From Slackia sp. (GTDB taxonomy: Bacteria; Actinomycetota; Coriobacteriia; Coriobacteriales; Eggerthellaceae): a stretch of 64,000 bases of DNA. The stretch spans positions 1-64,000 of the forward strand of contig JAUNBA010000007.1 of NCBI GenBank assembly GCA_030527325.1, given 5' to 3'. A program made the translations under genes and the position numbers. Position 1 is the first letter of the stretch. Each line of letters starts with the position of its first letter. Below are positions 55,648 through 64,000 of this stretch, in pieces. A model generated the notes under the pieces. That model had not been told where the DNA came from. It ran no database searches and saw only the letters and a list, made by a program, of their open reading frames with translations.

Positions 55648-56304
55648 TTACGCCGAGGGTTCCTCTTCGCGCTTCGGTCCGCCGGTGGAAATGGTGACCA
55701 TGGCGGGACGCAGCACCTTCTTGCCCAGGCGGTAGCCCTTCTGGTAGACCTGCGCCACCGTCTCGTCGGGCATATCCGCGTTTTCGACCGTTGCCACGGC
55801 CTGGTGCTCGAGCGCGTCGAACGCCTGGCCCTGCGGGTCGATGGCCTCAAGACCGTGCTTGGCGAACACCTGCCCGATCTTCGTGCTGATGGCCTTTACG
55901 CCATCGAGCAGGCCCTCTTCACCGTTTTGCTCGGCATGGGCGATGGCGCGCTCGAAATCGTCCAGCACGGGCAGCACATCCTGCATGACCTTCTCGGCAG
56001 CGCGGATCTTCATATCCGCCGCTTCCTCGGCCGTGCGCTTGCGGTAGTTGTCCCACTCGGCCTGCAGGCGCAGATAACGGTCCTTCATGGCCGCCGCCTC
56101 GGCCTCGGCGGCCGCGATGCGCTCGGCCTCGGCCACGACGGCCTGCGCCTCCTGCTCGATATCGGCGGCCGCCTCGCCGTCCGCGTCCTGCTGCTCTTCG
56201 GCGCAGGGCGCGGCGGCTTCGGCTTCGACGGCTTCGTCCTCAAGCCCCTCGATGGGAATCTCGCGAGCTTCGCGCTCGTCGGCGTTCTTCTCGTCGGCTG
56301 CCAT
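55648..56304 (-). CDS. grpE: Nucleotide exchange factor GrpE
   Basis: A 218-residue DnaK nucleotide exchange factor. An acidic, Ala/Glu-rich N-terminus (about 1-75) precedes the long helix with RYLRLQAEWDNYRKRTAEEAADMK. The conserved VLDDFERAI segment follows, and the beta domain holds the PDETVAQVYQKGYRLGKKVLRPAMVTIS signature. The TAA stop is clear and the ATG lies 2 bases after the dnaK stop, so it is tightly coupled. Confidence 0.95.
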   Translation of the reverse strand: MAADEKNADEREAREIPIEGLEDEAVEAEAAAPCAEEQQDADGEAAADIEQEAQAVVAEAERIAAAEAEAAAMKDRYLRLQAEWDNYRKRTAEEAADMKIRAAEKVMQDVLPVLDDFERAIAHAEQNGEEGLLDGVKAISTKIGQVFAKHGLEAIDPQGQAFDALEHQAVATVENADMPDETVAQVYQKGYRLGKKVLRPAMVTISTGGPKREEEPSA

Positions 56305-56306
56305 GA

Positions 56307-58223
<1,917 letters not shown>

Positions 58224-58405
58224 ATGTATCAGTCCTCCCTTTCGTGCGAAACCGCCCGGCGAAACGATGTGCGCCGCGGCGGCCGCGTGGCGGTTGCCCG
58301 CCGACTGTTGTTACCTTGGTGAAGGCATCGTGCCGCGAACCGTGCGCGACGCGCGATCCGAAGCCCGAACCGTACCGGGGGCCGTGCCCTTTCGGTACGA
58401 TTCGC

Positions 58406-58446
58406 AATATAAAATCTCAGTGTGTCATTGTCAACTTATATGACAA
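58406..58446 (-). promoter_or_regulatory. dnaK promoter and probable HspR operator
   Basis: On the minus strand consensus TTGACA (58434-58429) and TATATT (58411-58406) are exactly 17 bp apart. The inverted repeat TTGTCA-N7-TGACAA (58428-58446) overlaps the -35; its geometry (half-sites, N7 spacer) is like the HAIR operator (CTTGAGT-N7-ACTCAAG), though the sequence differs. A second weak dyad GTTGA-N9-TCAAC lies at 58475-58493. The remaining gene-free parts of 58224-58557 show nothing else except the hairpin at 58506. Confidence 0.7.
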
Positions 58447-58505
58447 GATATTTTTCATGTTACCTAATCGTCATGTTGAGCGGTTATATCAACGCCCCTA
58501 ACGCA

Positions 58506-58533
58506 CGAAAGCGCCTGAAGACAGGCGCTTTCG
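58506..58533 (-). terminator. Hairpin after the tyrosine phosphatase gene
   Basis: CGAAAGCGCCTG-AAGA-CAGGCGCTTTCG, 12 perfect pairs, about 25 bases after the phosphatase stop; the T-rich part is within the stem. Plausible terminator separating it from dnaK. Confidence 0.6.
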
Positions 58534-58557
58534 AAAAAGAACGGCATACGCGCAGCG

Positions 58558-59262
58558 TTAGATCCCCGCTGTCCAGTTCGCGGGTTCTCCGCGCGATGCG
58601 TGCAGCTCCCGCAGGAACGTCTCAAGGTATTCGGCGCGCGCCTCGAACATGGCGGCGAGCACCTCCACCGCCTCGGGCGGCATGAATCCTGCGTAATGGG
58701 CGAGGTCGCGCCTGTTCATAGACGCGTTGCATGCATTGGTCCGCAGATAATCCTCGCGCACGGCCTCGTACGGGACGCCGCAGGCGAGCTGCACCACCGC
58801 GCACGTCACGCCCGCGCGGTCTTTGCCGTTGGCACAATGCACGAGCGCGGGACGGCCTTCGGCCACGATGGACGAGGCGATCGCGCACACCGCGTCGGCA
58901 TGATCGGCCATCACGCCGTAAAGGAACCGCATGCGCTCGCCTGGCAGGCCGTAAGCCGCTTTCACGTGGCGCGCCTTGGTGCGCTGGGTGCGCTCGGCGT
59001 CGTCCTGCAGATCGACCGGGCAGACGCGCATGTCGAAAGACGCACAGGCCGAAGGCGCGGGATTATCGGCGCGCTCGGCCGCTTTGCGCAGGTCGTAAAC
59101 GACCTCGATGCCCAAGGCGTGCAGCGCCGCGGCATCGCGCTCGTCGGCATCGGTCAGCGCGCGCGAACGGAACAGCACAGGACGCCCGTCGCGCCCGTCG
59201 AGGCCCGCGCACGCGCGCAGGCCGAATTTCTCATAGAGCCCGCAGGCATCTTCGGCAATCAC
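58558..59262 (-). CDS. Tyrosine-protein phosphatase (Y_phosphatase3/PTP type)
   Basis: A protein of about 234 residues of the bacterial protein-tyrosine/phosphoinositide phosphatase family. The active site is VHCANGKDRAGVT (Cys nucleophile and Arg; HC-x2-GKDR-x-G), with an upstream FRSRALTDADERD segment and VVYDLRKAAERADNP carrying the conserved Asp-Leu-Arg. The start is uncertain: GTG 59262 has CGGAG at good spacing; an ATG at 59328 would overlap luxR by 14 bases. It could modify host or own targets; not determined. Confidence 0.82.
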   Translation of the reverse strand: MIAEDACGLYEKFGLRACAGLDGRDGRPVLFRSRALTDADERDAAALHALGIEVVYDLRKAAERADNPAPSACASFDMRVCPVDLQDDAERTQRTKARHVKAAYGLPGERMRFLYGVMADHADAVCAIASSIVAEGRPALVHCANGKDRAGVTCAVVQLACGVPYEAVREDYLRTNACNASMNRRDLAHYAGFMPPEAVEVLAAMFEARAEYLETFLRELHASRGEPANWTAGI

Positions 59263-59314
59263 AGCCACACTCCGTCTATTTCCCGGCGAGACATCCGCCG
59301 CAACCGCCCCGCAT

Positions 59315-60901
59315 CTACGAGCGGGCATTTCCGTTCTGCCCCAGCAGCAACGCCATCATCTCCTGGCGATCGTGCACGTCGAGCTTCGCGTAGATATGGG
59401 CGACGTGCGTCTTCACCGTGTTGCCGGAGAGCACCAAGTCCTCCTGAATGCCCGCACGGGTGCGGCCGCGCGCCATGCAGGCGAACACCTCGCGCTCGCG
59501 CGGAGACAGACCGTAGCGGTCGGCAACCTCCTCGCAGCGCTTCGCGATCAGCGCATGCAAGCGCTCGGTGGAATCAGGCGCGGCGGTGCCGTCCGCCGGC
59601 GCCTCGGCCGCAGGCACGGACGAACCCGGCCTTTCGTCAGCAGCATCCGCCACGACGCGCGAAGACGCCGATGCCTCAGGACGGCGCCAATTCACCCGCA
59701 TGGCGAACACCACCACGGCGTAGGCGGCAAGCAGCACCAGCGTGGTGTCGATCACGGTGGCGCGGCTCATAAGCACCACCCAGGCGATGGAAACGGCGGC
59801 GTACACCGCGCACGCGAACCCGACGACGCGATACGACGGCACATCGAGCACGTCGAGCGCGGCGATGACCACGCACCAGAACAGCAGATGGGCGAAAAGC
59901 TCGTCGAGCTGCACGACGATGCTGAGCACCGTGGCCGTCGCGCTTCCCTCTTCGGCCTGCAACGCCATGGCGAACATGCCGGCAAGCGTGGCGAGAATGG
60001 CAGGCTGGAAGCGCAGCGACACCGGGCGTTCCTGCACGCCGATCAAGGCGAACCGCGCGAACAGCGCCAAGCAGACTCCCGCAAGCGCAAGGCTTACGAC
60101 CCAGGCGATGGAATCGGACAGGCCCGTATGCGTATCGCCCCACATACCAAGAAAGCTCATGGCCCGCACCACGGCGAGCAGGATGGCCGACACCGCCACG
60201 ACCACCATCAGATCGCGTTTCTCGGCGCGATCCATCGCGACCGCGCGCGGACGGCTGTGGATGCCGAACTCGGTATGCACGTGCGTGCCGTGCGCCGCAA
60301 GGCCTGGATCGACCCACGGATTGCGCTCGACCTGGCGCAAAGCCGCCGCACGCGCGGCCTCGAACACGAGCGCCGACACGATGGGCAGCACGACGGCCAC
60401 CGCCACTTGCGCATCGGAGTCGAGCGGCGCGCCGAAGGCTTCCAGCAGCACCAGCTTGACGAACAGCGCGCCGACGATGCTCCACACGGCGCACGAGAAC
60501 AGCTGCGTGCGGGCAAGCAGAAGGTTGTAGCGGGCGACGAGCCAGAAATAACCCACGCCCGAAACGCACAGGCCGAACGCCGCCAGCGAGGCGCAGTCGA
60601 ACAGATCCTGCCGGTAAGCCAGCGCGAAACACGCCGTTCCGGCGGACGCCACCAGCGGCAGCACCGTGACGAACACCTTGTTGCCGCGGCGCATGCCGTG
60701 GGGAAACGCGACGAAAAGAAGGCTGACGACCAGGATGCCCGCCAAAAAGAACGTGCGGGGATTGGTCCAATCCTGCATGCCGTCCGATGCGGGCATGAAG
60801 CCCATCGTATGCCCCATCAACGTGCACCACACCAGATTCAAGCAAGACCCGAGCGCGCAGAGCGCGACGCACGCGTTCGGCTTCGCTTTGAAAACGCCCA
60901 T
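59315..60901 (-). CDS. LuxR-family transcriptional regulator with a multi-pass membrane domain
   Basis: A 528-residue membrane-bound regulator. Residues about 1-400 form about 12 hydrophobic helices without a recognised sensory domain; a low-complexity linker (about 400-450) leads to the LuxR HTH (about 455-520), with YGLSPREREVFACMARGRTRAGIQEDLVLSGNTVKTHVAHIYAKLDVHDRQEM. Such regulators commonly sit beside reductase operons in Eggerthellaceae. The start ATG 60901 follows AAGGGGGTG; the frame is open much further upstream only because it is antisense to the oxidoreductase gene. It is divergent from the cytochrome gene and likely controls it. Confidence 0.88.
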   Translation of the reverse strand: MGVFKAKPNACVALCALGSCLNLVWCTLMGHTMGFMPASDGMQDWTNPRTFFLAGILVVSLLFVAFPHGMRRGNKVFVTVLPLVASAGTACFALAYRQDLFDCASLAAFGLCVSGVGYFWLVARYNLLLARTQLFSCAVWSIVGALFVKLVLLEAFGAPLDSDAQVAVAVVLPIVSALVFEAARAAALRQVERNPWVDPGLAAHGTHVHTEFGIHSRPRAVAMDRAEKRDLMVVVAVSAILLAVVRAMSFLGMWGDTHTGLSDSIAWVVSLALAGVCLALFARFALIGVQERPVSLRFQPAILATLAGMFAMALQAEEGSATATVLSIVVQLDELFAHLLFWCVVIAALDVLDVPSYRVVGFACAVYAAVSIAWVVLMSRATVIDTTLVLLAAYAVVVFAMRVNWRRPEASASSRVVADAADERPGSSVPAAEAPADGTAAPDSTERLHALIAKRCEEVADRYGLSPREREVFACMARGRTRAGIQEDLVLSGNTVKTHVAHIYAKLDVHDRQEMMALLLGQNGNARS

Positions 60902-61031
60902 GCGCACCCCCTTGCTTCCCCTCGCGGCGTAAGACGTTTCCCTCGATTCTATCCCAACACGGCCGCAAAACGGCAACGAAGGGCGCGCGACGAATGCTTC
61001 TTTCGGATGAAAAAGCGCCCGATCCGCACGC

Positions 61032-61047
61032 TCACCCTTATGGGTGA
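61032..61047. promoter_or_regulatory. Perfect dyad, candidate LuxR binding site
   Basis: TCACCC-TTAT-GGGTGA lies in the 375-base divergent stretch 60902-61276. A TAGAAA (61067-61072) 19 bases downstream would place the dyad centre about 40 bp upstream of the start point for the oxidoreductase gene. No other feature is clear in this stretch. Confidence 0.4.
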
Positions 61048-61276
61048 TGCCGATGACCTGGGTTTTTAGAAAATCGTATTTCGCGGCGATACCGCACGGA
61101 CGCCCCGGCGCCCTACGATGGCAGCCATACGCGCGCGACGCATAACAGGCGGGCCCTCCGACACTCCGCCTTTTAGGCCTTGCGCGCGTTTTCGTCTTGC
61201 GGACGAGGGAAGGAGGAAGCAAGCGACACCGACCGGGCGGAAAGGCCGTCCGGCACACACGACACGAGGGGGACTT

Positions 61277-63073
61277 ATGTCTATCAAGAGCAGGATCGCA
61301 ATCGCCACCGTCGGCGTGGCGTGCGCGTTTTGCTGCATGGCGGGATGCGCTCCGCAGCAGCAGGAAACCGAGCAGGCGCCCGAAGCGCAGACCGAACAAA
61401 GCGCGACGACCGAAGAAGAGGCCGTGACGCCCGAGCAGCAGAAGGTCATCGACGGCGAAGAGGGCATCACCAACGCCGACATCAACGAAGACGCCTATCC
61501 CGGCAAGGAATACCTGGACGGCCTCTACGACCGATGGGAGGCCATCGGCGAAGAGCATGCGCCCGAAATCCGCACCCTGCCCAACGGCCAGATGGTGCAG
61601 CGCACGCCGACCGAATACGAAGTCAATCCGGACGCATGGCAGATCCAGGCCGGTTCCAATTCCTATAACACCTACTGGCTCGGCGCCGACGACCGCGGTT
61701 GCGAATCGTGCCACGCCGATCTGGACGCGCTGCTGAAGAACCTTCCCTACGAGCATCCCGTGGCCTGGAACGAAACGCTCGACAACGAGACCACGCTCCA
61801 GCAGTGCCTGTTCTGCCACTCCTACGCTCCCGGCTACATCGCCAAGCAGTACGAGTTCGGCACGCTCATGCACGGCATCCACTACGCGGGTCCCGGCAAG
61901 GGCAAGTTCGACGGCGAATACGAAGGCAACTGCATGTCCTGCCACAACGCCACCGAGAACGGCCAGAACATGGAGCTGTGGGACCTCACCAAGTACGACC
62001 GCCTGTGGGGCATCAACAAGGTCGAAAACGTCCAGGGCGACTTCGCCGTCGAGCAGGAGACCGTCCATAGCCAAGACGAGGTGTTCTCCTACGACTGGAT
62101 GCACGCCTACTACGACAACATGCGCCATGGCGCAGGCGTCAACGGCCTGAACCTCGAAATGCCCCAGAGCCTGTTCGACAACTGGGAGATCACCATCGAG
62201 GGCAACGTGCCCGCGCCCTACACCGCCAAGCTTCCCGACTTGATCGCCGAGGCCGAGGCCGAAGGCGTCATCGTGACCAAGGCCTCCAAGATGGTCTGCG
62301 ACTGGAACCCGGTCGGCGGCGGCGGCGTGACCAACACCGAAGTCACCGGCATCCCGGTGAGCTGGCTGGTCGAGAAGGCCGGCGGATACCTGGACGACAC
62401 CACCGGCGTGCGCGTGCTGCGCGCCGACGGCAGCTCCAAGCGCGCCTTCCCGAAAGACAAGCTGGATGACAACGAGGCGCTGCTCGTGTACAAGATCGGC
62501 GGCGAATACCTCGACGCCACGCGCGGCTATCCTTGCACCAACTGGGTCGAAGGCGTCGACGCCCAGATCAACTCCAAGCAGGTCGCAAGCTACAAGGTGA
62601 CCAACGAAGACATCGACTACACCGACAAGTGGGCAGGCAATCCCAACGCCTGGCATAACGAAAACGGCGACGAGATGAACAAGCCCAACGCCACCATCCT
62701 GGGCGTGCCCGACGGCCTGATCATCCAGAACGGCCAGCCCTTCACCTTCAACGGCTACGTCGACGCCTACGACCAGAAGATCGCCAGCATGGAGTTCTCC
62801 ATGGACGGCGGCGAGACCTGGACCAAGTACGACCTGCCCGAGACCGACGTGAACAAGATGGTCTGGTGGAACTTCACCTGGACGCCCGAGAAGGAAGGCG
62901 CCTACTGCCTGACCGTCCGCGCGACCACCGAAACGGGCCAGGTCAGCTTCGAGACCCAGACGGTCATGATCAACGCTAAGGACGTCATGCCCACGCCTGA
63001 ACAGACCACCGTCCTGGAAACCGCGAGCCTCGTGCCCGCCAAATCCGCAGCAACCGCCGAAGAAGAGAAATAG
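61277..63073 (+). CDS. Triheme cytochrome c / molybdopterin oxidoreductase fusion lipoprotein
   Basis: A 598-residue exported lipoprotein (lipobox MAGC, Cys24). Three c-type heme motifs, CESCH, CLFCH and CMSCH, occur about residues 145-235. The C-terminal half is sulfite-oxidase-like: DNWEITIEGNVPAPYTAKLPDLIAEA, the Cys ligand in KMVCDWNPVGGGG, TNTEVTGIPVSWLVEKAGGY, then a Mo-co dimerisation Ig-like domain (MEFSMDGGETWTKYDLP). It probably passes electrons between quinone or other cytochromes and a substrate. SD GAGGGGG precedes ATG 61277. A second oxidoreductase subunit follows in 9 bases. The substrate is unknown. Confidence 0.87.
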   Translation: MSIKSRIAIATVGVACAFCCMAGCAPQQQETEQAPEAQTEQSATTEEEAVTPEQQKVIDGEEGITNADINEDAYPGKEYLDGLYDRWEAIGEEHAPEIRTLPNGQMVQRTPTEYEVNPDAWQIQAGSNSYNTYWLGADDRGCESCHADLDALLKNLPYEHPVAWNETLDNETTLQQCLFCHSYAPGYIAKQYEFGTLMHGIHYAGPGKGKFDGEYEGNCMSCHNATENGQNMELWDLTKYDRLWGINKVENVQGDFAVEQETVHSQDEVFSYDWMHAYYDNMRHGAGVNGLNLEMPQSLFDNWEITIEGNVPAPYTAKLPDLIAEAEAEGVIVTKASKMVCDWNPVGGGGVTNTEVTGIPVSWLVEKAGGYLDDTTGVRVLRADGSSKRAFPKDKLDDNEALLVYKIGGEYLDATRGYPCTNWVEGVDAQINSKQVASYKVTNEDIDYTDKWAGNPNAWHNENGDEMNKPNATILGVPDGLIIQNGQPFTFNGYVDAYDQKIASMEFSMDGGETWTKYDLPETDVNKMVWWNFTWTPEKEGAYCLTVRATTETGQVSFETQTVMINAKDVMPTPEQTTVLETASLVPAKSAATAEEEK

Positions 63074-63082
63074 GAGGGCGCG

Positions 63083-64000
63083 ATGAAGTTTTCCACTCCG
63101 AAAAAGATTCTGACCGGAGCGGCAGGCGTCGCTCTGATCGCCTCGGGCGCGACCGTAGCTTTCGCCGAAAACGGCCCGCAGGCCGACGGCATCTCCCATG
63201 ACGTCGACGGCAACGCCATCGACGCGCACCGCCTGACGATCGACAAGGACTTCACGCACGTCGCCGACGTGCAGGGCTCCTTCGCCTTCAACCAGGAAGG
63301 CGTGACGCCCAACGACGAGCTGTTCAACGTGTTCGGCACGGCGCTCACCTCCATGTGCTCCAAGCCTTCCGTCGAGATGCTCGACAACGGCGAGGGCGTG
63401 GCCAACTATTACGTCAACGTCAGCGGCAACATGAAGAAGAACTTCACCGTCAACGTCGCCGAGATGAAAGACGCCGAGCAGCAGGCGCTCATGGGATGCT
63501 CCTGCGCGACGGGCAAGCCCTTCGGCCAGGCGGCCGTGGTAGGCGTTCCGCTGGAATCCATCGTCGGCATGGCCGAGCTGGAAGAAGGCGTGAACACCGT
63601 GACGGCCTACGGCGCCGACGGCTTCGGCCAGGCGCTGCCGCTGCAGTACGCCCTCGATAAGAAGGCCCTGCTGGTCTACGAGGTCAACGGCCAGGCGCTC
63701 AAATCCACCGACGGCAGCGCCGTTCAGATGTGGCTGCCCGAAACCGTGGCCCGCTACTTCACCCGCGACGTGGTGAACATCGAGCTCACGCGCCAGAAAG
63801 ACGTGCCCGCCGTGCAGCAGATGGACCCGCAATTCCGCAACAAGATCGACATCCTGAACACCTCCGACGGCTGCGTGTTCAAGGCCGGCTACGACATCAC
63901 CTTCGAGGGCGTGGCCGACGATTGCGGATCGCCGATCACCGCGATCGAGTTCTCCTTCGACGACGGCGCCACGTGGACGAGCTGCCCCACCGAAGGCGCC
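63083..64000 (+). CDS. Molybdopterin-binding oxidoreductase subunit, 3' partial
   Basis: At least 306 residues, cut by the window end. A signal peptide (MKFSTPKKILTGAAGVALIA..., cut about after AFA) precedes a sulfite oxidase-like domain: VNVSGNMKKNFTVNVAEMKD, MGCSCATGKPFGQAAVVGVPLESIVGM (candidate Cys ligand), VTAYGADGFGQALPLQYAL. Near the end begins an Ig-like dimerisation domain (ITAIEFSFDDGATWTSCP) like that of the upstream protein. It has no heme motif in the visible part. Start ATG 63083 follows TAGGAGGG, where the upstream stop is part of the site. It likely forms a complex with the triheme protein. Confidence 0.82.
   Translation, partial: MKFSTPKKILTGAAGVALIASGATVAFAENGPQADGISHDVDGNAIDAHRLTIDKDFTHVADVQGSFAFNQEGVTPNDELFNVFGTALTSMCSKPSVEMLDNGEGVANYYVNVSGNMKKNFTVNVAEMKDAEQQALMGCSCATGKPFGQAAVVGVPLESIVGMAELEEGVNTVTAYGADGFGQALPLQYALDKKALLVYEVNGQALKSTDGSAVQMWLPETVARYFTRDVVNIELTRQKDVPAVQQMDPQFRNKIDILNTSDGCVFKAGYDITFEGVADDCGSPITAIEFSFDDGATWTSCPTEGA

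Noticed and set aside
60902-63832. Very long minus-strand open frame continuing upstream of the LuxR gene (about 1505 codons in all)
   Set aside because: The upstream part is exactly antisense to the oxidoreductase genes, and the LuxR start at 60901 has a strong ribosome site. Stop-poor antisense frames are expected at this GC content.

Overview
The window is a high-GC, gene-dense stretch of a bacterial chromosome. The gene content points to the Coriobacteriia, most likely the Eggerthellaceae. Clues are formate-THF ligase next to an FchA-type cyclodeaminase, an actinobacterial dnaK-grpE-dnaJ-hspR-clpB locus, a LuxR regulator with a large membrane domain beside a cytochrome c/molybdopterin oxidoreductase, and SipW-type export proteins. 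This placement is inference from gene content; there is no rRNA to confirm it. I saw no rRNA, tRNA, CRISPR array, transposase or prophage gene.

Layout: 0-5.4 kb holds the 3' end of purL and, convergent to it, fhs and fchA (one-carbon and purine metabolism). 5.8-9.8 kb holds a response regulator/histidine kinase pair, an MFS transporter and a GNAT acetyltransferase. 9.9-19.2 kb is a six-gene minus-strand operon: a SipW-like signal peptidase, several TasA/camelysin-like exported proteins, an 1858-residue surface protein and a C-terminally anchored protein. Its best promoter has a run of nine G in the -35/-10 spacer region and is bracketed by 9-bp inverted repeats. 19.5-22.7 kb holds a MATE transporter overlapping a NitT/TauT-type ABC ATPase and permease that lack a local binding protein. 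22.8-27.7 kb is a coupled housekeeping operon: hpt, ftsH, a folP-folK fusion and a biotin ligase-like gene. 28-33.4 kb is envelope-related: a small membrane protein, two LytR-CpsA-Psr paralogues and a polysaccharide deacetylase. 33.6-39.1 kb is ilvD-ilvB-ilvN-ilvC.

39.3-43.0 kb is an ECF sigma factor, membrane protein and ABC transporter operon. 43.0-44.8 kb has no credible gene; it is lower in GC and full of short direct, tandem and inverted repeats. 44.8-48.0 kb holds a cyclase-family hydrolase, a small TSCPD protein, a membrane-anchored nuclease-fold protein and a surface protein. 48.0-51.1 kb is a copper operon, csoR-copA, with an apparent nested copZ. 51.3-58.2 kb is the HspR-type chaperone operon. 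58.5-64.0 kb holds a tyrosine phosphatase, a membrane LuxR regulator and, divergent from it, a triheme cytochrome/molybdopterin oxidoreductase followed by a second oxidoreductase subunit cut by the window end.

Most operons show tight translational coupling (ATGA, TAATG and TAAATG junctions), so gene order probably reflects co-expression. The most unusual systems are the putative phase-variable SipW/TasA-like fibre operon, the copA gene with an internal ribosome site that would make free CopZ, and the repeat-laden non-coding island upstream of the ECF sigma gene.
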